A stretch of DNA of 64,000 nucleotides from UTCHB3 sp964531325 (GCA_964531325.1 CAZHCW010000017.1:1-64000), one strand, 5' to 3'. Shown: positions 51,182 to 60,539, numbered from the stretch's first letter. Numbers and translations are program-made. Notes: generated from the sequence alone by a model not told the origin.

Positions 51182-54100
51182 TTAAGCTGTTGCTTCCTTT
51201 TTACCAAATCGCCGTTTAATTTTATCGCCGATAGAGTCCACAAGTTCGTAAACCACAGGAACCAACACCAAAGTGAGCAGAAGTGAGCTTGAGAGTCCAC
51301 CGATAATAGCCCATGCCAGCCCTGATTTCCATTCAGAACCATCACTTGTAGAGATTGCGATCGGCACCATACCCATGATCATTGTCAGGGTGGTCATTAT
51401 GATCGGTCTTAATCTCGATCTTCCGGCTTCAAGAAGTGCCTCTCTTGATGAAACATTCTGCTCAATTTTCATTTGATTGGATCGATCAACGAGCAGAATA
51501 GCATTTTTGGCCACAAGCCCCACGAGCATCACAACTCCAAGCATCGAAAAGATCGAAAGTGCTTTCATTGTCATCGCCAGAGCGAGGAGAGCCCCAACCA
51601 TTGCCACCGGTATTGAAAACAATACAACAAACGGATAAATCCAGTTGTCATACAATGCAACCATGATAAGATATACAAACACAATAGCAGCGGTAAGGGC
51701 AAGCAACATGCTTGTAAATGATTCACTTTGCATCTTAACATCGCCCATATAAGCAAAGTTAACACCGTCAGGGAAAGATGCTTTTGCACGGGCAATATCG
51801 ATATCCTGGGCAATCGATCCGGTAGGGCGACCCACTGCCTGGGAATAAACATAAATCGCACTGTTTCTGTCGGTACGGGTTAGTTTCGAAGGTCCTGTTG
51901 TCGATTCAAGAATAGCAAACTGACTTAACTTAACCTGTTTTCCTGTTCGAGAGGTGAACACCATATCGCCAAGAGCGGAAGTTTTATTCCTCGAATATTC
52001 ATCAAGTTGAATTCTTATATCGAATTCATTTCTGCCATCACGGAATTTGGTATTATCGTCTCCTGTGAAGGCTATTCTTAATGTCTGAGCTACCTCAGCA
52101 AGGGTTAACCCAAAGCCTGCCATCAATTTTCTGTCAACTTTTACCGATATTTCTTTGTTACCTTGCTCTGATGAGAGTCTTACATCTGCTGTACCGGGAA
52201 CAGTTTTAACTATGTCTGCAAGTTTTTCTGCAGCCACCTGTACACTATCAAGGTTGGCACCGGAAACCACGAGCATAATGGGGGTTTGATTTGCGGCACC
52301 AAAGATACCTATCGGGTTGACGCGTACATTATAGCCAGGAATAACATTAAGTTTTTGTCTTATCTCCTCGGAAATCTGATCTGTCGATTTTGCTCTTTCT
52401 TTTCGTGATAGAAGCGTCACATCAATAGAGATACTGTAATTAGAAGTTTGCCCAATTAAACCCATTGAAGAACTTCCCACAGTTGTGTACACCTTTTTCA
52501 CTTCGGGAATTGAAGCTATTATTTTCTCAATCTCCATCGATTTTAGATTGGTTTCTTTGATGTTTGTACTCACCGGGAGATCAACAACAACAGTAAACTC
52601 TCCACGATCGGCAACGGTCATAAATTCGGATCCGATAAAACCAAGGGGCACCAGACTCAATGATCCAATCAGGAGAAGAGTAGTTACAACAAATACCGTA
52701 ATCTTATGATTTAACCCCCATGTCAATAAAGAAATGTAGTCGCCTGTTAATCTTTTAAATCCTCTTTCAAAACCATTAACAAATCGTCCAAAAAGAGTGG
52801 ATTCAGAAAATTTCTCGATAGAAGAGAATCTGGATGCAAGCATCGGAGTGATCGTAAATGATACCACCAGACTCATCAGAGTGGAAACGACCACGACCAT
52901 CGAGAACTGACGCAGGATGTTACCTACAATTCCGGTTACCAAGGCAAGCGGAAGAAACACTGCCACATCCACCAGGGTGATTGAGAGTGCTGCAAATCCG
53001 ATCTCGTTCCTCCCTTTTAGTGCTGCAACCCTTTTCTCCTCACCCTTTTCAAGGTGATGATAGATGTTCTCCAATACCACAATCGAATCGTCAACCAGGA
53101 TACCAACAACAAGCGACAATGCCAATAGAGTCATTAGATTAAGAGTAAACCCAAAAGCATAGATCGCAATAAATGTTGAAATCAGAGAAGAGGGGATTGC
53201 AATAAGGACGATTACCGAATTTCTGAATGAGTGGAGGAAAAGCAGCATTACAAGTGCAACGAGTATAACTGCGATGGCAAGGTCAAATTTTACAGCATCT
53301 GCTGCTGTAATGGTGAATAGTGATCCATCTTGTGCTATATCAAATTTAAGTTCAATATTTGAATATTGTTTCTCAAGATCTTGAAGCACTTGTTTGCTGT
53401 TCTTGGCAACTTCAACGGCATTGGCATCCGACTGTTTGGAAATTTGTACTCCAACCGAGGGTACACCATTAATTCTTGATTGTTGGGTGAATTCTTTAAC
53501 ACCATCAACTACTTCCGCAACATCTCTTAGAAGTATATCGGAACCTCCGGGAGTTCTCACTATAGTAAGATTCCTTACATCATCGATGTTTCTGAATTTA
53601 CCGGCAACTCTAACGATGAACTGCCCATCAGAATCTTTAATGGATCCGGCAGGGAAATCGAGATTTGCTGATTTAATGATTTGTGTCACCACACCTATTG
53701 AGAGGTTGTAACTCTTTAGTCTTTCTTCGTTGAGAAGAATTTTTATTTCTCTCTCCTCACCACCGATAAAATTTATTTGAGCAACACCTTTAACCTGAGC
53801 AAGTTCAGGCTTGATGAAATCATTAAGAAAAGTTCTGAACTCATTTGGAGGGAGATTACTTGTTGTGCCTAACCGTAATATCGGTATTTCATCCAAAGCA
53901 ATCTTGAGGAGAGTTGGTGGATCGATATCATTTGGAAGTCTCGCAATAACCTGATTTACGCGTCTTTGGGCGTCTTGAAGTGCAAAATCGATATTAACGG
54001 ACTGGCTAAATTCAACTGTGATCAAAGAAACATTCTCTGATGAAGTAGCATTTACGGTTGTAACCTGATCTTGTCCCGAAACAGCATCTTCAATTATTTT

Positions 54101-54292
54101 AGTAACAGAAGTTTCCACCTCATCGGGTGATGCACCTGGATATGTTGTAATAATTACGATAACAGGCGGACTGATCTTCGGTAACAGTTCATAACTCAAC
54201 TGGTTGAAACTGAAGAGCCCCATCAGAATCAAAACAGTGAAGATCACTATGATCAGAGACGGTCGCTTGATCGATAATTCAGTAATAGTCAT
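51182..54292 (-). CDS. RND multidrug efflux permease (AcrB/MexB-like)
   Basis: A 1036-residue inner-membrane pump of the HAE-1 type. Start MTITELSIKRPSLIIVIFTVLILMGLFSFNQLSYELLPKISPPVIVI; helix-4 motif TLLALSLVVGILVDDSIVVLENIYHH holds the two adjacent Asp of drug exporters, unlike the HME type at 48059. Second half MMVALYDNWIYPFVVLFSIPVAMVGALL and MLVGLVAKNAILLVD. It is last in a four-gene minus-strand operon with adaptor, TolC and TetR genes. Likely exports hydrophobic drugs, bile-salt-like compounds or lipids. Confidence 0.95.
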   Translation of the reverse strand: MTITELSIKRPSLIIVIFTVLILMGLFSFNQLSYELLPKISPPVIVIITTYPGASPDEVETSVTKIIEDAVSGQDQVTTVNATSSENVSLITVEFSQSVNIDFALQDAQRRVNQVIARLPNDIDPPTLLKIALDEIPILRLGTTSNLPPNEFRTFLNDFIKPELAQVKGVAQINFIGGEEREIKILLNEERLKSYNLSIGVVTQIIKSANLDFPAGSIKDSDGQFIVRVAGKFRNIDDVRNLTIVRTPGGSDILLRDVAEVVDGVKEFTQQSRINGVPSVGVQISKQSDANAVEVAKNSKQVLQDLEKQYSNIELKFDIAQDGSLFTITAADAVKFDLAIAVILVALVMLLFLHSFRNSVIVLIAIPSSLISTFIAIYAFGFTLNLMTLLALSLVVGILVDDSIVVLENIYHHLEKGEEKRVAALKGRNEIGFAALSITLVDVAVFLPLALVTGIVGNILRQFSMVVVVSTLMSLVVSFTITPMLASRFSSIEKFSESTLFGRFVNGFERGFKRLTGDYISLLTWGLNHKITVFVVTTLLLIGSLSLVPLGFIGSEFMTVADRGEFTVVVDLPVSTNIKETNLKSMEIEKIIASIPEVKKVYTTVGSSSMGLIGQTSNYSISIDVTLLSRKERAKSTDQISEEIRQKLNVIPGYNVRVNPIGIFGAANQTPIMLVVSGANLDSVQVAAEKLADIVKTVPGTADVRLSSEQGNKEISVKVDRKLMAGFGLTLAEVAQTLRIAFTGDDNTKFRDGRNEFDIRIQLDEYSRNKTSALGDMVFTSRTGKQVKLSQFAILESTTGPSKLTRTDRNSAIYVYSQAVGRPTGSIAQDIDIARAKASFPDGVNFAYMGDVKMQSESFTSMLLALTAAIVFVYLIMVALYDNWIYPFVVLFSIPVAMVGALLALAMTMKALSIFSMLGVVMLVGLVAKNAILLVDRSNQMKIEQNVSSREALLEAGRSRLRPIIMTTLTMIMGMVPIAISTSDGSEWKSGLAWAIIGGLSSSLLLTLVLVPVVYELVDSIGDKIKRRFGKKEATA

Positions 54293-54307
54293 ATTTGTTT
54301 CTCAAAC

Positions 54308-55360
54308 CTATTTTGATTTTATAATTGTAACGGGGTCGCCATCCGACAGATTTACCTGACCTGAAGTTACGATTTTTTCACCCGGTTTAACACCTGAGAG
54401 AATTTCAATGCTTGTTCCACTCTCAATTCCGGTGGTTATTTTTCTCAGTTTTGCAATATTATTTTCAATAATAAATATTTTTGCATCCAGCGAGCTTCCG
54501 AGAAGTGCTATTCTTGGGATAACAACGGATTCACGGTTCACCCGTCTGTCAAATTCAGCAGTTACATTCATACCTGCTTTAAGATTCCGGTTGTTCGAGA
54601 TGATCAGTTCAACCGGGAAACTGTGGATATCATCACCTTTCACCCCAATGGATTTTATTCTTGCTGAAAAAGTTTGATCGGGGAAGATATCTGATGTCAC
54701 GGTAACTTTATCTCCCGGCTTCAGGAATACAACATCCGCTTCAGAGATACTGACTTTAACACGCAAACTGGAAATATCCACAAGGGTTATAACCACTGTT
54801 CCCGGATTGACATCGCTTCCGAGATTCACCATACGGGACAAAACGACGCCAGAGAACGGGGCTTTAACCCTTGTGTTTTCAAGCTGTCTTTTTGCAATCG
54901 TAAGCTGAGCCTCTGCTGCCTTAAAACCAAGTCTGTAAGCATCCACTTGCGCTTCAGTACCTGAGCCATCTTTAAGAAGTGCTTCATATCTCTCGAGGTC
55001 CTTTTTTGCCTTTTCGTAGTCAGCTTCTCTCAACTTTACCGTTGCCATAATGATCTCATCATCAACTTTGAAGAGGAGTTGTCCTGCTTTTACAAAGTCA
55101 CCCACATCACAGTGGACCGATCTTATCAGTCCGTCGGCTTCGGAAGTAACAGCCACCTCTTTGTCAGCAAAAACGGTACCCACTTGAACAAGTTTTTTGT
55201 CAATAGTTTCATTTGTGGCTTCAAGAACCGAAACCGGCATGGCAGTGATCTTTTTTGTCTGAACGGTGGCAGCCATCTTCTGTTTGTTATTAAACAGAAT
55301 GAAGGCAATAACTCCGATAACCGCCACGACAATTAATATATAAATTGATTTTTTTAACAT
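54308..55360 (-). CDS. RND periplasmic adaptor (AcrA-like membrane fusion protein)
   Basis: A 350-residue protein with one N-terminal membrane anchor (SIYILIVVAVIGVIAFILFN). Lipoyl half-motifs are VTSEADGLIRSVHCDVGDFVKAGQLLFKVDD and TRVKAPFSGVVLSRMVNLGSDVNPGTVVITL; the coiled coil lies between. The C-terminal part has the beta-barrel and membrane-proximal domains. It joins the AcrB-like permease (15 bases downstream) to the TolC-type channel. Confidence 0.94.
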   Translation of the reverse strand: MLKKSIYILIVVAVIGVIAFILFNNKQKMAATVQTKKITAMPVSVLEATNETIDKKLVQVGTVFADKEVAVTSEADGLIRSVHCDVGDFVKAGQLLFKVDDEIIMATVKLREADYEKAKKDLERYEALLKDGSGTEAQVDAYRLGFKAAEAQLTIAKRQLENTRVKAPFSGVVLSRMVNLGSDVNPGTVVITLVDISSLRVKVSISEADVVFLKPGDKVTVTSDIFPDQTFSARIKSIGVKGDDIHSFPVELIISNNRNLKAGMNVTAEFDRRVNRESVVIPRIALLGSSLDAKIFIIENNIAKLRKITTGIESGTSIEILSGVKPGEKIVTSGQVNLSDGDPVTIIKSK

Positions 55361-55380
55361 ATTACTCTCTAAGTTCTTAG

Positions 55381-56709
55381 TTAGATACCGATTGCTTTAT
55401 TTAAAAGTGCTTCTGCATTTCTGAGGTCAGAAACAGAAGTGACAAGTTTTATTTTTGATTCAAAAACAGCTACTTCTGCATCAATGAGATCTGAATTTCT
55501 GATCAGCCCCTTTTGAAATAAATTATAACTGATCCTGTAATTTTCTTCAGCCTGTGATACTGTTTTCTCTGCCAGACTGATTCTGCTTTTGTTTGCGATG
55601 TAATTTAGATAAGCCTGTTTCACCTCAATGAGAACACCATCTTTCATCATTTCATATTGGTAGTTTGTTTGTGAAAGATCAGACTCTGCTTGTTGAGTCC
55701 TGTAGGAAGTGGCGTTCCAGTTCCAAAGTGTGTATTGCAGTGAAAGGGTCACATCCCAGGTACCGTCAAACTGATCCTTTGTTGGAACGATCCTCTGGTT
55801 GGGTCGAGCATAGTTGTAATTACCAATGAGATAGATGTCCGGGTACCAGGCAGATTCAGTCAGTTTAACAGCGGTTTCTCTCGATTTTATTCTGATTGCC
55901 ATGGCTTTTAACTCAGGACGAGTATTTAATGCCTGTGAGTTTATTTCATCGAGAGATGGGGTATCCGGTAGTTCGTCCAAAATTTTTAGAGGTTTGAGTG
56001 AAATATCGGTTTCCATCGGAAGATTGAGATTATTTAACAGGTTGAGTTTCGCCATCTGGATACCGTTTTCTGTCTCAAGCAATTGAACTTGAGCAGACGA
56101 CAGTTGTACCTCAAGTTTTAACACTTCATTTTTGGTAATCAGACCCTGGTTGTAGAAGTTATTAAGATCTTTAAGGTGAATTTGAATTGTTTTAATATAT
56201 TCGTCAATTACCTTTTTACCCTCCAAAACTTTATAAAGTGACCAGTAGGCATTTGAAATTGAATACCGTAGTTTACTTTTTTCAGCATCGAGATCAAACA
56301 TACTTGCCGTTATCGATTGATCACTCAAATCTTTGTTTAGATCAATTTTGAATCCGGTAAAGATTGGTTGAGTAAGTGTCAGTTTTGCAGAATAGCTATT
56401 TAGCAAACTGGGAGAGACTGTAAATGACTGAGTTGTTCCTCCCATTGGGACAGTGATTGTAAACGGGTCCACTTCGCTCAAACGAGTGTACCCTGCCTGA
56501 AGTGATAAAGAGGGTAAACCTGATGTGTTTACCTCATCCTTTTTTAATCTAGCCGATTTAACTTTGTCGCCCGCGATTTTGATGCCTTTGTTGTTTTCCA
56601 GACCGTATTTAATACATTCTTCGAGGCTCATCTCCATACTTTTTTGAGCAACCATAAAAGTTGTTAGAAGCAGAATAAAGCTTAGTGTAGATAAGAAGTA
56701 CTTAAACAT
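55381..56709 (-). CDS. TolC-family outer-membrane efflux protein
   Basis: A 442-residue protein with a signal peptide (YFLSTLSFILLLTTFMVAQ). It shows the doubled helical pattern of TolC: MSLEECIKYGLENNKGIKIAGDKVKSARLKKDEVN, YNQGLITKNEVLKLEVQLSSAQVQLLE and FQKGLIRNSDLIDAEVAVFESKIKLVTSVSDLRNAEALLNKAIG. It completes the tripartite pump encoded downstream and is preceded by the TetR gene with a gap of 3 bases. Confidence 0.94.
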   Translation of the reverse strand: MFKYFLSTLSFILLLTTFMVAQKSMEMSLEECIKYGLENNKGIKIAGDKVKSARLKKDEVNTSGLPSLSLQAGYTRLSEVDPFTITVPMGGTTQSFTVSPSLLNSYSAKLTLTQPIFTGFKIDLNKDLSDQSITASMFDLDAEKSKLRYSISNAYWSLYKVLEGKKVIDEYIKTIQIHLKDLNNFYNQGLITKNEVLKLEVQLSSAQVQLLETENGIQMAKLNLLNNLNLPMETDISLKPLKILDELPDTPSLDEINSQALNTRPELKAMAIRIKSRETAVKLTESAWYPDIYLIGNYNYARPNQRIVPTKDQFDGTWDVTLSLQYTLWNWNATSYRTQQAESDLSQTNYQYEMMKDGVLIEVKQAYLNYIANKSRISLAEKTVSQAEENYRISYNLFQKGLIRNSDLIDAEVAVFESKIKLVTSVSDLRNAEALLNKAIGI

Positions 56710-56712
56710 TTA

Positions 56713-57339
56713 TTATCCTTGAATTTGAAAATCATTTTTCTTAATTGACTTGAGGAGCATTTTGAACATAAGTTCGGCACGATCCAGATTCTTTTTCGGT
56801 TTTTCCTGCATTATAAGGATTCTAAGAGCATAAGTGTCCATTGAATCAGTAAGTATCTCCGCCATTTCACCCGGGTTATCTATCTCGAACTCTCCCGAAT
56901 TTATCCCTTCAATTAGAACGGACTCAATTAAAGAGGCATATTTTTTTCTAAAGACTTTTTGTGATATCAATTCGGGTTGTCCGAGATATCTGACGGTTAT
57001 TGTGTCAGATTTTAGATACTCGGCAAAAAGTGAATTGTTTTTTAATTCGTGTATAACGAATTTCAGGTTGCCCGGTATCATTTTATGGAGTTTTTCTTCG
57101 AGAGGCAACGCGGAGTTTTTTATCTCCTCGAGTCGGGTGGTAATGTTGGTAAGGTGTTCCAAAAAGAATTCGTAAATAAGGTCTTCCTTATCTTTGAATT
57201 CATTATAAATTGTACCCACACTGCAACCAACATGCCGGGCAATATCAGACATGGTCGTCTTCTCCACCCCATATCTGTTTACAAGGGAAGTGAAGGCGTT
57301 TAAGATCTTTGATCTCCGGCAGAGTTTGTTTTCGTGCAT
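56713..57339 (-). CDS. TetR/AcrR-family regulator of the RND operon
   Basis: About 208 residues. The ATG at 57339 (MHENKLCRRSKILNAF) begins just before the DNA-binding domain; an in-frame start at 57429 would add 30 hydrophobic residues and is rejected. HTH region: AFTSLVNRYGVEKTTMSDIARHVGCSVGTIYNEFKDKEDLIYEFF. The C-terminal ligand domain is variable. As first gene of the operon it very likely represses its own promoter and the pump, and is released by a pump substrate. The operator should lie at 57340-57430; I see only a weak TTCA/TGAA inverted repeat near 57368-57379. Confidence 0.9.
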   Translation of the reverse strand: MHENKLCRRSKILNAFTSLVNRYGVEKTTMSDIARHVGCSVGTIYNEFKDKEDLIYEFFLEHLTNITTRLEEIKNSALPLEEKLHKMIPGNLKFVIHELKNNSLFAEYLKSDTITVRYLGQPELISQKVFRKKYASLIESVLIEGINSGEFEIDNPGEMAEILTDSMDTYALRILIMQEKPKKNLDRAELMFKMLLKSIKKNDFQIQG

Positions 57340-57536
57340 ATGAATATTTGAATAATTTCTTAAAATGTTCAAAAGTGAATACAAATATAATGTAAAACCA
57401 TCAACAATTAAAAATAAAACTTTACCCATATATTTGAATTAATGATAAGTGGTTTTTTTTGCGAGTTGAAATTAATGCTCAGGTGTTAACTTAACCATTT
57501 TACTCAATATTCACAAAAACTGAAAGCGAGAAGAAT

Positions 57537-57863
57537 TTGGATTGGATATTTTTAATTATTGCAGGTATTCTGGAGGTGGGTTGGCCTCTCGGCTTTAAAC
57601 TGTCTCAAACAACCAATGGTGGATGGAATAAAGCAGGTTGGATTACTGCTGCAGCTATTTGCATGGCGGGGAGTGGCTATTTCCTTTGGTTGGCACAACG
57701 AAATATCCCTATCGGAACTGCTTATGCGATTTGGACAGGTGTTGGCGCAGCAGGAACTTTTTTTATTGGGATTCTCTTTTTTAACGATTCCACTTCTGTT
57801 GCGAGAGTCTTTTCGGTTTTTCTGATTATTGCAGGTATAGTAGGATTAAAACTTGCGAGTTGA
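57537..57863 (+). CDS. Small multidrug resistance exporter, SugE/Gdx type
   Basis: A 108-residue inner-membrane protein with four helices and a TTG start. The essential Glu13 is in AGILEVGWPLGFKLS, with Trp16 next to it; GTAYAIWTGVGAAGTFFIGILFF matches the Gdx (guanidinium exporter) branch rather than EmrE. It works as an antiparallel dimer that swaps guanidinium or quaternary amines for protons. No guanidine riboswitch could be recognised in the 100 bases upstream. Its end is 35 bases from a minus-strand tRNA gene. Confidence 0.9.
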   Translation: MDWIFLIIAGILEVGWPLGFKLSQTTNGGWNKAGWITAAAICMAGSGYFLWLAQRNIPIGTAYAIWTGVGAAGTFFIGILFFNDSTSVARVFSVFLIIAGIVGLKLAS

Positions 57864-57898
57864 AATAGAAAAAGGGGATAAGGAAGAAGGAAAAAAAA

Positions 57899-57987
57899 TG
57901 GTGCCGAAAGCCGGGGTCGAACCGGCACCTGGTGTGAGCCAGACTGGATTTTGAGTCCAGCGCGTCTGCCAATTTCGCCATTTCGGC
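57899..57987 (-). tRNA. tRNA-Leu (anticodon CAA)
   Basis: The minus strand gives acceptor GCCGAAA/TTTCGGC, anticodon stem CTGGA/TCCAG with loop CTCAAAA, a long variable arm (class II) and T-arm GGTTCGACCCC. Discriminator A is followed by an encoded CCA, the only one of the four tRNA genes here with it. It reads UUG. A T-run of a terminator-like hairpin ends only 3 bases before its 5' end. Confidence 0.93.
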
Positions 57988-57989
57988 AT

Positions 57990-58020
57990 CAAAAAAAAGT
58001 GCCACATTCGGTAATGTGGC
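57990..58020 (-). terminator. Terminator-like hairpin between tRNA-Phe and tRNA-Leu
   Basis: GCCACATT (58001-58008) and AATGTGGC (58013-58020) form a perfect 8-bp stem with a 4-base loop; on the minus strand ACTTTTTTTTG follows. It fills most of the 39-base gap between two tRNA genes on the same strand. Either tRNA-Phe is ended here and tRNA-Leu starts from a promoter overlapping tRNA-Phe, or the hairpin is read through and serves processing. Confidence 0.75.
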
Positions 58021-58026
58021 TTAATG

Positions 58027-58099
58027 TGGGCAGGGACGGAATTGAACCGCCGACACAAGGATTTTCAGTCCTTTGCTCTACCGACTGAGCTACCTGCCC
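58027..58099 (-). tRNA. tRNA-Phe (anticodon GAA)
   Basis: Class I tRNA on the minus strand: acceptor GGGCAGG/CCTGCCC, D-arm TAGCTCAGTCGGTAGAGCA, anticodon stem AAGGA/TCCTT with loop CTGAAAA, T-arm GCGGTTCAATTCCGTC. Discriminator A; CCA is not encoded. It reads UUC and UUU. Confidence 0.94.
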
Positions 58100-58167
58100 T
58101 CCAAAAATTTAGACTTCAAATTTAAGCATTTTTACAATATTAAGCAAGTGCTTATCAACAAAAAATC

Positions 58168-58247
58168 AAAAAAAAATTTCAGAGTTAAGAGAAAAATACC
58201 GAAATCAGCCAATTTCATGTATTTATTCAATTTCTCTTAACTCTGAA
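58168..58247 (-). terminator. Terminator with 17-bp perfect stem after the Asp-box T9SS gene
   Basis: Arms at 58178-58194 (TTCAGAGTTAAGAGAAA) and 58231-58247 are perfectly complementary. The 36-base loop holds a small inner hairpin GAAAT/ATTTC (58201-58216). On the minus strand the outer stem is followed by TTTTTTTTTGATTTTTTG, a strong U-tract. It lies 9 bases after the stop of the T9SS gene. Confidence 0.85.
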
Positions 58248-58256
58248 GCCAAAAAA

Positions 58257-60539
58257 TTATTTCATCAATAACATCTTTTTTGTCGAACGAAAAGTATTTT
58301 GTCCGTCAGCAGAAACCGCTTCAATAGTATAGAAGTAGGCACCTGAAGCTGCATTTTGCATCGCTTGATTGTGCGAGTGCATTCCTGCGGGAAGAACACC
58401 TTTTTGGAACTGTTCAACAAGATTTCCTGCTGCATCGTAGAAACTAAGTTTTACATTACTTTCAGCGGGCAGTGAAAATGAGATCGTAGTTGAAGGATTA
58501 AACGGATTTGGGAAATTTTGATGAAGTGCATACACCGAAGGGGTGGTCACAATAGCATCAACAATGTTTGAATATTCAAATCTGCCGTCAAAATCAACTT
58601 GACGGAGTCTGTAAAGATAACGACCCGGTTTGTCGATTGATTTGTCAGTGAACAAATATTCATTGGATTCGGAGGTTGTGCCTTTGCCATCAACAAATGC
58701 GATTTTGTTCCATGATAGACTTCCGGAGGCATCATCGGAAGCTCTTTCTATTTCGAAGCCTCTGTTGTTGGTTTCTGTCGCTGTACTCCAGTCGAGTCTC
58801 ACATTAAAACCATCAGATGTGGCGGCGAAGGAAGAAAGTTCAACAGGAACAACACCATTAATAGTTACCGTGGCAGTTCTTTTATGTACAGGAATTCCTC
58901 TTGGTCCTTTTCCTGTAACAGTAAGTGTATAATTTGCTTCGGGTATGCCACCTGAGGTGATGATCCAAAGTTTTAAACTGTCGGGATAAGAGGTGAGGGA
59001 ATCCTTCCCTTCAAATCTGAATGTAAAATTTCCCGTTGTCGGAGTAGGGGAAATAGCAGCAGTAAACTTCACCGATTTTTCATAAGCTTTAACAGAAGGG
59101 ACAGAAACATAAACGAATGCACTGTCGGCATCAATTGCTGCTGTTACGGTTGAAGGGAGAACTCTCATAGCATAATCGGGGAAATATGCTCCGTATGCTC
59201 CATAACTGTTGCTTCTAAAATCAGTATATGCCATAAATGCCTGATTGTCAACTGACTGTATGGCATCGTAGTCACCTTGATAGTTGGCACCTGTTCCTGA
59301 CTGAATCTTTATTTTAAATGTACGGTTGGTCACTCTCTGATTGGGAGCAAAATTCTGCCCGCCATCGTCGGAATAAGTTGCATATACATCCATACTGTCT
59401 GAAGTGGGAACTCTACGAGTGTCGTAAAACTTTACATAGAGTCTTCCAGAGCTGATATCGCACCATATAGCAGGGAAGAAACTGTGATTTGATTGTGGAT
59501 TAGGATCGTCGTTCACAACTTTTGCAGCAGACCAGGTTGCACCATAATCGGTAGAGTAACGCGAGAAGATATCAGATTTATTGCCGGATCCTGATGGACT
59601 GTTAGATGCATAAACGAGATATAATCTACCCCTGTAAGGCCCGTTGCTGTTATCCGCGGCAATCATTGGATATGGTCTGGTTCTCATGTTTTGAATAGTA
59701 GATCTGCCGGAAATTTCTGTTCCGATCACATTTGAAAATGTTTGTTGTGATTTGAGAGTAAAGGTTGCTCCACCATCAGTTGAATGATAAAAGCTATAAA
59801 TACCTGCAGCATTGGTTCCTGAATGAGTTACTACATAAACAGATCCACCATCCACCCAGGTTGAACCGTTGAAATAACTGCCAACAGCCGACATCATTCC
59901 GGGAAGTGCTTGAGTTGATAACTGAGTAACGCGAGCAAATGTAAGTCCACCATTTGTACTTCTGTGTATATAACCAACTCCTGAACCACCGGTCATTACA
60001 TTATAAATGTAGTTAGAGTATGGACCTGAGGTTTGGTCAATCGCCATCCAGTTTTTATCAACCCCGTCAACACCGGTAACGGCAGCAGTCCAGGTTTGTC
60101 CACCATCGGTTGATCTAATGTTCTTTGAACCGGTAATGTTACCATACATGCTTTGATAGTGTAGAACCCCATCAATACCCCAGGCTGTAAGTGGATCACC
60201 TTGAACAGAAACACCAAAGGAAGGAACAATTCTGGTCCAGTCGTGTCCATCGGCTGTATAATATGCTGCATTAATATTGTATGCAGCAAACATTCTCATT
60301 GGATTTGTTGGGTCCATAGAGAAATGAGGTTCGGCTTGTTCAGTGCCAAAGAAGAAATTGTCATAGTCACCGATATTTACAGGTGTTGACTCGAGTGAAA
60401 GAAAAGGGGGGGCAAATTTTTGCCAGTCACCGGGCAGGCGGTCAAAAATTGCGTCAGAGTTATTTTGTGCATTTACGGTGATGAATCCGCAAATCAGCAA
60501 AAAAAATGTGGCTATCCGGTTTAGTATCGAAACCGTCAT
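58257..60539 (-). CDS. T9SS-secreted protein with Asp-box (BNR) repeats
   Basis: A 760-residue protein. Signal peptide: NRIATFFLLICGFITVNAQ. Residues 60-440 carry at least five Asp-box repeats (STDGGQTW, STNGGLTF, STDGGATF, STDYGATW, SDDGGQNF), the mark of a beta-propeller as in sialidases, photosystem assembly factors and other exo-enzymes. Sialidase FRIP and catalytic Arg/Glu/Tyr positions are not evident, so sialidase activity is not claimed. Then comes a beta-sandwich, the linker PVELSSFAATSDGFNVRLDWSTATET with a Fn3-like fold, and the T9SS tail near residue 673 (HQNFPNPFNPST) ending in KKMLLMK. Confidence 0.88.
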   Translation of the reverse strand: MTVSILNRIATFFLLICGFITVNAQNNSDAIFDRLPGDWQKFAPPFLSLESTPVNIGDYDNFFFGTEQAEPHFSMDPTNPMRMFAAYNINAAYYTADGHDWTRIVPSFGVSVQGDPLTAWGIDGVLHYQSMYGNITGSKNIRSTDGGQTWTAAVTGVDGVDKNWMAIDQTSGPYSNYIYNVMTGGSGVGYIHRSTNGGLTFARVTQLSTQALPGMMSAVGSYFNGSTWVDGGSVYVVTHSGTNAAGIYSFYHSTDGGATFTLKSQQTFSNVIGTEISGRSTIQNMRTRPYPMIAADNSNGPYRGRLYLVYASNSPSGSGNKSDIFSRYSTDYGATWSAAKVVNDDPNPQSNHSFFPAIWCDISSGRLYVKFYDTRRVPTSDSMDVYATYSDDGGQNFAPNQRVTNRTFKIKIQSGTGANYQGDYDAIQSVDNQAFMAYTDFRSNSYGAYGAYFPDYAMRVLPSTVTAAIDADSAFVYVSVPSVKAYEKSVKFTAAISPTPTTGNFTFRFEGKDSLTSYPDSLKLWIITSGGIPEANYTLTVTGKGPRGIPVHKRTATVTINGVVPVELSSFAATSDGFNVRLDWSTATETNNRGFEIERASDDASGSLSWNKIAFVDGKGTTSESNEYLFTDKSIDKPGRYLYRLRQVDFDGRFEYSNIVDAIVTTPSVYALHQNFPNPFNPSTTISFSLPAESNVKLSFYDAAGNLVEQFQKGVLPAGMHSHNQAMQNAASGAYFYTIEAVSADGQNTFRSTKKMLLMK

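Noticed and set aside
57340..57430. Bacteroidota-type promoter (TATATTTG at 57382-57389, minus) and TetR operator
   Set aside because: The -7 match is good but no -33 element fits the spacing, and the nearby inverted repeat is only 4 bp per arm.
57430..57536. Possible guanidine riboswitch before the SugE/Gdx-type gene
   Set aside because: None of the known guanidine aptamer signatures (ykkC core, paired ACGR loops, mini-ykkC III pseudoknot) can be read in these 107 bases.
58257..60539. Sialidase working with the NanE-like epimerase
   Set aside because: Asp-box repeats are shared by many beta-propellers, the sialidase FRIP and catalytic residues are not evident, and the genes are 47 kb apart.
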